The notes under the pieces are model-generated. The model did not search any database. It saw only the letters and a program-made list of their open reading frames with translations, and was not told the origin of the DNA. The translations under genes were made by a program, and so were the position numbers. Source: an uncultured Lachnoclostridium sp. (GTDB lineage: Bacteria > Bacillota > Clostridia > Lachnospirales > Lachnospiraceae). Taken from it: a stretch of 18,344 nucleotides of DNA. Positions 14,493-18,344 of this stretch are shown one piece after another. Within the stretch, counting starts at the first letter, position 1. Every line of letters starts with the position of its first letter. The DNA is taken from the NCBI GenBank assembly GCA_902464595.1, contig CABQJX010000052.1, positions 1 to 18,344 on the forward strand, in the 5' to 3' direction.

Positions 14493-14513
14493 TTTCCCTT
14501 AAATTTCCCTTAA
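14493..14513 (-). promoter_or_regulatory. Direct repeat with 11-bp period upstream of comEA, possible response regulator site
   Basis: Minus strand TTAAGG-N5-TTAAGG, with the full 10-nt word TTAAGGGAAA repeated exactly (14513-14504 and 14502-14493). OmpR/PhoB-family regulators such as PhoP and WalR bind paired hexamers with this same 5-bp gap. It lies just upstream of the weak -35 of the candidate comEA promoter, the usual place for an activator. Confidence 0.45.
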
Positions 14514-14573
14514 CTGTAACCGCTTTTCATCCATTTTCGCCAAGGGAACCAGTAAACTTCCTCCAGATCCCTC

Positions 14574-15002
14574 TTATCGCTCAAAAAGAACGATCCCCGC
14601 CACAGCAATGACAGCGCCCAGCAGCTTATTCCAGGCAAAAGAAGCCTTTTCAACGCCGAACAGTCCCAACAGTTCAATCACATAAGCGACTATGATCTGA
14701 GTCACCACAATGAGAAGGGCTGCCTTTGCCGGCCCCAGGCTTCCCATACTGCGGATCACCGTATACGTGATCAATGCCCCCAGAATGCCTCCCGTCAAAA
14801 GGTATCGGGGAGACACCTGAAGGAGCCCTGCTGCCGATTCCCTGCCTGTGCACAGCCATATAGCCACACAGGCAGCAAATGCTGTCAGCTGTACCCAGCC
14901 GGAGGCTACCCATACACTGGTCTGCTTTGTCACCTGGGTATTAAATACTCCCTGTATACTCATCAATGCCCCTGAAAGCAGCGCTGCCGCAAATCCCATC
15001 AT
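14574..15002 (-). CDS. YdcZ-type (DUF606) DMT-superfamily small membrane transporter
   Basis: A 142-aa hydrophobic protein with about five membrane helices and almost no soluble part. MMGFAAALLSGALMSIQGVFN at the start and the later GPAKAALLIVVTQIIVAYVIE and LLGAVIAVAGIVLF segments are typical of the DUF606/YdcZ family of half-size drug/metabolite transporters, which probably work as dimers. The Gln-Thr pair in FNTQVTKQT after helix 1 is typical. ATG 15002 is preferred, with GGCGG 8 nt upstream; an in-frame upstream extension would be polar and unconserved. The substrate is unknown. It follows the DUF5662 gene by 118 nt, a gap that contains two GTTCTGTC repeats 21 nt apart on the minus strand. 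Confidence 0.82.
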   Translation of the reverse strand: MMGFAAALLSGALMSIQGVFNTQVTKQTSVWVASGWVQLTAFAACVAIWLCTGRESAAGLLQVSPRYLLTGGILGALITYTVIRSMGSLGPAKAALLIVVTQIIVAYVIELLGLFGVEKASFAWNKLLGAVIAVAGIVLFER

Positions 15003-15120
15003 ATTCCATTCCGCCTTTCTGCATGTTGTTCCTGATTTCCCATTCAGGGATATAACTGTCCTGATTATCCTTCCCAAAGATTGGACAGAACATGCATCCA
15101 GGCAGACAGAACACGCTCCA

Positions 15121-15666
15121 CTAATAACCGCCTTGTCTCAAAAGCTCTCTCACATAGGAAAAAGCAGCTTCCTCCCCCTGATCCCTAAGAAGATACAAAA
15201 GGGTTTCAAGAAGCTTTCTGGTTTCCGGATGGATCGTAATATAATTTTTTGTAAATTCGTAGTATTCCAGGGGCGCTGCCGGCGTGTAGTCCTTACCCTT
15301 ATACACCTGACAGGCGGCAATCCTGTCACAGAGCATCTCTGCCACATAGCGGATCGGCATTTTATTCCCCACCAATCCTTCCTCCTTGTTGTTGGAAATA
15401 TCAATCCAATACTCATAGTGATGCTTGTTGCGCCCTTTATGGTGCAGCCAGGCCTTGGAGTATCCCACTGCCTCCCGTTCCGCCGCATTGGGACTGCGGT
15501 TTCCCTGATAATAAGCGGCTCCCGTCCAAAATTCTTCCGGACTGTACTTAGAAAGATCATGGGTCAGCCCCTGCCAGTAAAGGCCGATCTTAAAGCAATG
15601 TTTCCTCACCAGATTCCTGTGGTGCGTAATCGTATAAAAATGCTTCCATATATTGATAACTTTCAT
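15121..15666 (-). CDS. DUF5662 family protein of unknown function
   Basis: A 181-aa soluble protein resembling the DUF5662 family, which has no established function. It is rich in His and aromatic residues. Near the N-terminus are HHRNLV, KHCFKIGLYWQGLTHDLSKY and EEFWTGAAYYQG. The middle has AWLHHKGRNKHHYEYW and MPIRYVAEMLCDRIAA. Repeated His and Asp residues in helices (THD, HH, HHYEYW, CDR) could form a metal site like that of HD-domain proteins, but that is inference. ATG 15666 has GGAAGGG 6 nt upstream; ATG 15681 is too close to a ribosome binding site. An extended -10 promoter lies about 85 nt upstream. I see no link to the neighbouring transporter beyond order. Confidence 0.78.
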   Translation of the reverse strand: MKVINIWKHFYTITHHRNLVRKHCFKIGLYWQGLTHDLSKYSPEEFWTGAAYYQGNRSPNAAEREAVGYSKAWLHHKGRNKHHYEYWIDISNNKEEGLVGNKMPIRYVAEMLCDRIAACQVYKGKDYTPAAPLEYYEFTKNYITIHPETRKLLETLLYLLRDQGEEAAFSYVRELLRQGGY

Positions 15667-15748
15667 CCTGATCCCTTCCATTTCCCTTTTTCATCTGTTT
15701 TTCTAAGTTTGTTTTCAAAATTTCCCCGGCGATCAATGGTCTTTGTCC

Positions 15749-15757
15749 AGTATAACA
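15749..15757 (-). promoter_or_regulatory. Extended -10 promoter candidate for the DUF5662 gene
   Basis: Minus strand TGTTATACT (15757-15749): TATACT with the extended TGn. The -35 region is poor. The predicted start near 15742 gives a leader of about 75 nt. It is back to back with the cold-shock promoter region. Confidence 0.45.
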
Positions 15758-15802
15758 CAAAATTTTCTTCCATAACATAAATAAGCATAAAATAAGCTGC
15801 CG

Positions 15803-15829
15803 TTTACAAACTCAACTTTACAAACTCAA
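15803..15829 (+). repeat. Tandem 13-nt direct repeat upstream of the cold-shock promoter
   Basis: TTTACAAACTCAA occurs exactly twice (15803-15815 and 15817-15829), 14 nt apart, ending 12 nt before the -35 hexamer of the cold-shock gene. It may be a protein-binding site or an accidental duplication. Confidence 0.6.
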
Positions 15830-15841
15830 GGCTAAAAACGT

Positions 15842-15870
15842 TTGACACATTCCAACATTTATGATATTCT
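15842..15870 (+). promoter_or_regulatory. Sigma-A promoter of the cold-shock gene
   Basis: Perfect TTGACA (15842-15847), a 17-nt spacer, then TATTCT (15865-15870) with an extended TGA before it. The predicted start near 15877 leaves a 54-nt leader. Confidence 0.72.
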
Positions 15871-15877
15871 AAGGTCA

Positions 15878-15918
15878 GCCGTGAAATTACTCATGGCATA
15901 TCACTTTTTTTATTTTTT
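15878..15918 (+). promoter_or_regulatory. Leader hairpin and U-run before the cold-shock gene
   Basis: GCCGTGA (15878-15884) pairs with TCATGGC (15891-15897), 7 bp with one G-U and a 6-nt loop. Seven nt later comes a run of T's broken by one A (15905-15918), then GGAGG. Cold-shock mRNA leaders often refold with temperature; this could be such an element or a weak attenuator. Confidence 0.45.
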
Positions 15919-15930
15919 GGAGGTATCACA

Positions 15931-16128
15931 ATGAAAGGTACAGTTAAGTGGTTCAACAACCAGAAGGGTTACGGCTTCATCTCCGACGAGCAGGGCAACG
16001 ATGTATTCGTTCACTACTCTGGTCTGAACATGGAAGGCTTCAAGTCCTTAGACGAGGGCGCAGAGGTTGAGTTCGACGTAGTAAACGGAGCTAAGGGTCC
16101 TCAGGCTACCAACGTAACCAAATTATAA
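15931..16128 (+). CDS. Cold-shock protein, CspA family
   Basis: A 65-aa single cold-shock domain protein, the standard size. It binds single-stranded RNA and DNA and acts as an RNA chaperone. RNA-binding motifs are intact: KGYGFIS (RNP1, residues 12-18) and VFVHYS (RNP2, 25-30), plus the WFN aromatic patch at 7-9. GGAGG lies about 7 nt upstream of the ATG. The codon choice is strongly biased (GGT, AAC, TTC, GTA), as in highly expressed genes. It is a single-gene unit with its own promoter, a structured leader and a terminator, running against the leftward genes on both sides. Which numbered Csp it corresponds to cannot be told from the window. Confidence 0.96.
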   Translation: MKGTVKWFNNQKGYGFISDEQGNDVFVHYSGLNMEGFKSLDEGAEVEFDVVNGAKGPQATNVTKL

Positions 16129-16218
16129 TCAATGAACAACAGTGTACCTTTTTCAAGTATATATCATCACTGATAGAAGTTGAAGTAAGTTATATCTGAA
16201 TTTCAAATGATTACAGAT

Positions 16219-16250
16219 AAAAGCCAGTCCTTTGACTGGCTTTTATTGTT
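16219..16250 (+). terminator. Terminator of the cold-shock gene, probably bidirectional
   Basis: AAAAGCCAGTC (16219-16229) pairs perfectly with GACTGGCTTTT (16234-16244) across a CTTT loop, followed by ATTGTTTG. On the minus strand the stem also ends in TTTT, so it may serve the convergent Hsp33 gene too. Confidence 0.88.
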
Positions 16251-16296
16251 TGCTCTCATTCTGTTTTTCCTGCCAGGAGCCCTGTCCTATTTTATC

Positions 16297-17175
16297 CTAT
16301 CTGGCCTTCTCCAGCATTTCCTTTAACTCCTCCACAGAAAAGCTGTAATTCTTATTGCAGAAATGGCAGTTCACCTCAATAGGCTTACCGTCGTCGATCA
16401 TTTCCTGAATATCCTTTCTTCCGACACTGATCAATGCCCGCTCGATCCGCTCTTTGTTGCAGTTACAGCAAAAAGCAGCAGGAAGACGTCCTCCGATCTC
16501 CAGCCCAAACTCACCAAGGATATATTCAAGGATCATCTCCGGGGTATTTCCCACATCAAGCAAAGTGGTAATAGAAGAAATCTCCTTTAATTTCTCCTCG
16601 AGCCTGCTGATAATAGACTCTGAGGCTCCTGGCATCAGCTGAATGATAAATCCTCCAGCCTGGCGCACCGTATTATTCTTATTCATCAGAACTCCCAATG
16701 CTACAGAGGAGGGTGTCTGTTCGGAGGTTGCGTAATAATAGGTCAGATCCTCTGCAATCTCCCCTGTCACAAGGATTGTCTGTCCCACATAGGGCTCCTT
16801 TAATCCAATATCCTTGATGATGCTCAAAACACCTACGCCCAAAGCTCCGCCTACATCCAGCTTTCCCTTTGCATTTGGCGGGAGCATTACATCGGGATGG
16901 AATGCATATCCCTTTACATTTCCCTGGGAATCCGCTGTCACAGTCAGGCCGCCAATGGGGCCATCCCCCTGGATCTTGATGGTCAGAAGGTCATTCTCCC
17001 CTTTCATATCCCATCCCATCATCACAGCAGCTGTCATCAAACGCCCAAGAGCTGCCGTAGCCACCGGACTGGTGTTATGGGCTTTTCTGGCTTCCTCCAC
17101 TAAATCCCTGGTGGTAGCAGCAAAAGCGCGGATCTGCCCCTCTGCCGCCGTTGCTCTTATTACATAATCTGCCAT
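16297..17175 (-). CDS. hslO: Redox-regulated chaperone Hsp33
   Basis: A 292-aa Hsp33, full length. It is a cytoplasmic holdase that is switched on by oxidation. The N-terminal substrate-binding domain is complete: IRATAAEGQIRAFAATT at the start, AALGRLMTAAVMMGWD, IQGDGPIGGL and a YYATSEQTPSSVALGV block. The C-terminal redox switch has the four zinc cysteines: Cys237 and Cys239 (CxC), then Cys270 and Cys273 (CHFC). An additional Cys236 sits beside the first pair. AGGAGAG lies 7 nt before ATG 17175. It is the second gene after a SAM methyltransferase; a tandem repeat fills much of the gap. In a strict anaerobe it would protect proteins during oxygen or hypochlorite stress. Confidence 0.96.
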   Translation of the reverse strand: MADYVIRATAAEGQIRAFAATTRDLVEEARKAHNTSPVATAALGRLMTAAVMMGWDMKGENDLLTIKIQGDGPIGGLTVTADSQGNVKGYAFHPDVMLPPNAKGKLDVGGALGVGVLSIIKDIGLKEPYVGQTILVTGEIAEDLTYYYATSEQTPSSVALGVLMNKNNTVRQAGGFIIQLMPGASESIISRLEEKLKEISSITTLLDVGNTPEMILEYILGEFGLEIGGRLPAAFCCNCNKERIERALISVGRKDIQEMIDDGKPIEVNCHFCNKNYSFSVEELKEMLEKAR

Positions 17176-17202
17176 ACAGTTCTCTCCTATCTTTCATTCC
17201 TG

Positions 17203-17298
17203 CCAGCTTCCGTTCTTACCAGCTTTCGTCTTCTCTGACTTTCGTCTTCTCTGGCTTTCGTCCTTACCGGCTTTTGTCCTTGCCATTATCTGTCCTTG
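17203..17298. repeat. Degenerate 16-bp tandem repeat
   Basis: Six units of 16 bp follow each other without gaps: 17203-17218, 17219-17234, 17235-17250, 17251-17266, 17267-17282 and 17283-17298. The typical unit on the plus strand is CCGGCTTTCGTCCTTA. Middle units differ at few positions; the outer ones are more worn. It covers the last codons of the methyltransferase gene and the gap to hslO. As 16 is not a multiple of 3, each unit is read in a different frame. Confidence 0.8.
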
Positions 17299-18046
17299 CC
17301 TTTCCCTGCTCCCCCATGATCACATGGATCCTCTCGCTGTCCGGACGGACCGGATCATGGGTGCAGGCATCATAAGCGGCGATCCATTCCATTCCAGCTT
17401 CTCTGGCTGCCTTCACCACCTGTTCCAGGGAATAAGCCCTTTGAAAATGGGTTTCCTCATATCTGCGGTACAGCTCCCCTTCCCGTATAAACAACGTCAG
17501 GTCATACTCATTGATCCCTGTTTCCTCATCATAGAAATTTTCCCATATAAAACTGCTCTCCTCCCTGGCCTCCGCAAATGTGTTGTCAGCAAGAAGCGTT
17601 TCATACTTATAGGGCGTATTCAGATCAAAAATAAAAATCCCGCCAGGATCCAGATAGTTATTGACCAGCCGGAATACCTGAACCAGATCCTCATATTCCA
17701 TCAGGTAATTTATGGAATCGCATATGCTGACCACAGCCCGTACCGTTCCGTAAAGCTCAAATTCCCTCATATCCTGGAGCAAATAAAGGATCTCTTTCCC
17801 GGAGGCATCCCTTTTATCCATGGCGATCTGAAGCATTTCCTGGGAATTATCCACCCCGATCATATCATATCCAGCCAAGGCCAGTTCTTCTGTGACGCTT
17901 CCCGTACCGCATCCCAGGTCAAGCACCAGCCCGTCCCTGATGCCGTACTCCTCCAAAAGTCCTTTTATATAAAGACACCATTGTTCATACGGTACATTAT
18001 CCTGAAAAAGATCATAAACCTCTGCAAAACTGCTGTAAGCTTCCAT
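17264..18046 (-). CDS. Class I SAM-dependent methyltransferase
   Basis: A 260-aa Rossmann-fold methyltransferase. Motif I VLDLGCGTGS (41-50) and the acidic GVDNS (64-68) bind S-adenosylmethionine. The later VVSICDSINYL and GGIFIFDLNTPYKYETLL blocks follow the usual fold and resemble small-molecule methyltransferases of Firmicutes. The acceptor is unknown. The start MEAYSSFAEVYDLF at 18046 is typical, with AGAGGAGG 5 nt upstream; an in-frame start at 18067 lies upstream of that site and is rejected. The last 15 or so codons are contributed by the 16-bp tandem repeat, so the C-terminal tail (ARTDNGKDKSR) is probably not conserved. hslO lies 88 nt downstream. Confidence 0.88.
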   Translation of the reverse strand: MEAYSSFAEVYDLFQDNVPYEQWCLYIKGLLEEYGIRDGLVLDLGCGTGSVTEELALAGYDMIGVDNSQEMLQIAMDKRDASGKEILYLLQDMREFELYGTVRAVVSICDSINYLMEYEDLVQVFRLVNNYLDPGGIFIFDLNTPYKYETLLADNTFAEAREESSFIWENFYDEETGINEYDLTLFIREGELYRRYEETHFQRAYSLEQVVKAAREAGMEWIAAYDACTHDPVRPDSERIHVIMGEQGKARTDNGKDKSR

Positions 18047-18093
18047 TATGTCCTCCTCTCCCTCCATTCCTCCGAATATTCCGGGAACTATAA

Positions 18094-18129
18094 CGCAAAA
18101 TCGCCTGCCCGGAGAAAGCCGGACAGGCG
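18094..18129 (-). terminator. Terminator after the SEC-C protein gene
   Basis: An 11-bp stem, 18129-18119 with 18112-18102, contains one U-G pair and has a 6-nt loop. ATTTTGCG follows on the minus strand. It starts 9 nt after the stop codon of the SEC-C gene and separates that gene from the methyltransferase. Confidence 0.75.
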
Positions 18130-18138
18130 GTCAGTCAC

Positions 18139-18344
18139 TTATGCGTTCTTTCCGCAGCACTTCTTATACTTCTTGCCGCTTCCGCATGGACAGGGATCAT
18201 TTGGGAATACCTTCTTGCCCTTGCGGACTGTTCCAGAAGCCTTCTGCGCCTTGTATAATTCCTTGCGCTTCTCCTCTGTCAGGATCGCATCCCACTGGGG
18301 AAGCTCATACAGCCAGTTAGCCTTCGCCTCTACCATATTGTAGT
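18139..18344 (-). CDS. SEC-C metal-binding domain protein, N-terminal part outside the window
   Basis: The C-terminal 67 residues or so of a protein ending in a SEC-C zinc motif, DPCPCGSGKKYKKCCGKNA (CxC then CC). The frame stays open to the window edge (Tyr-Asn before the Met at 18336), so that Met is probably internal. The VEAKANWLYELPQWD stretch resembles the end of a Clostridia protein family of about 170 aa that carries SEC-C at its C-terminus. SecA is less likely, because the stretch before the motif (ILTEEKRKELYKAQ) is not SecA-like. The SEC-C motif binds zinc and often mediates contacts with SecB or ribosomes; its role here is unknown. Confidence 0.8.
   Translation of the reverse strand, partial: YNMVEAKANWLYELPQWDAILTEEKRKELYKAQKASGTVRKGKKVFPNDPCPCGSGKKYKKCCGKNA

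Noticed and set aside
14848..15780. A 310-codon plus-strand frame opposite the transporter and DUF5662 genes
   Set aside because: The minus-strand proteins match known families with good ribosome binding sites; the plus-strand product does not.
17324..18343. A 339-codon open frame on the plus strand opposite the methyltransferase and SEC-C genes
   Set aside because: It is antisense to two recognisable proteins and a terminator, and has no recognisable domain.

Overview
The window looks like chromosomal DNA of an anaerobic, spore-forming Clostridia species, most probably a Lachnospiraceae-type gut bacterium. The evidence is a cotJA-cotJB-cotJC spore-coat operon, strong GGAGG-type ribosome binding sites, oxygen-sensitive 2-oxoacid:ferredoxin chemistry (IorA/IorB), and the general protein sequence character. 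No rRNA, tRNA, insertion sequence, prophage or CRISPR array was seen. Genus-level placement is inference only.

Layout. (1) 1-2030, spore coat block: cotJA, cotJB and cotJC run leftward with overlapping starts and end at a strong terminator. A divergent gene encodes a very cysteine-rich small protein. Sigma-K-like promoter sequences face both ways in the shared intergenic region. (2) 2037-2345 holds a terminator, a 124-nt almost pure pyrimidine tract and a clear sigma-A promoter for a PaaI-type thioesterase. (3) 2923-8505 is a leftward operon, paaK - iorA - iorB - paaK - ACT-domain protein. It should turn aromatic 2-oxoacids into aryl-acetyl-CoA and interconvert these with aryl-acetates. (4) 8594-14407 is a leftward run: comEA, an OmpR-family response regulator with no adjacent kinase, a GNAT acetyltransferase, rlmH, a condensation-like acyltransferase fused to a six-helix membrane domain, and an HSL-family esterase. 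(5) 14574-15666 holds a small YdcZ-type membrane protein and a DUF5662 protein, both leftward. (6) 15842-16250 is a self-contained rightward cold-shock gene with promoter, structured leader and terminator. (7) 16297-18344, leftward: a SEC-C protein cut by the window edge, its terminator, a SAM methyltransferase and the Hsp33 chaperone. The last two are separated by a degenerate 16-bp tandem repeat.

How the genes work together. The main metabolic unit is the PaaK/IorAB/ACT operon, which carries two paralogous CoA ligases around one oxidoreductase. Downstream of comEA, an orphan response regulator sits two genes before rlmH. Upstream of comEA there is a hexamer direct repeat with the 11-bp period favoured by that regulator family. 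The membrane acyltransferase and esterase pair is the least explained unit. Most of the window is ordinary core genome. The better leads are the acyltransferase/esterase pair, the hairpin-rich leader of the response regulator, the repeat upstream of comEA, the 16-bp tandem repeat and the altered CotJC tail.
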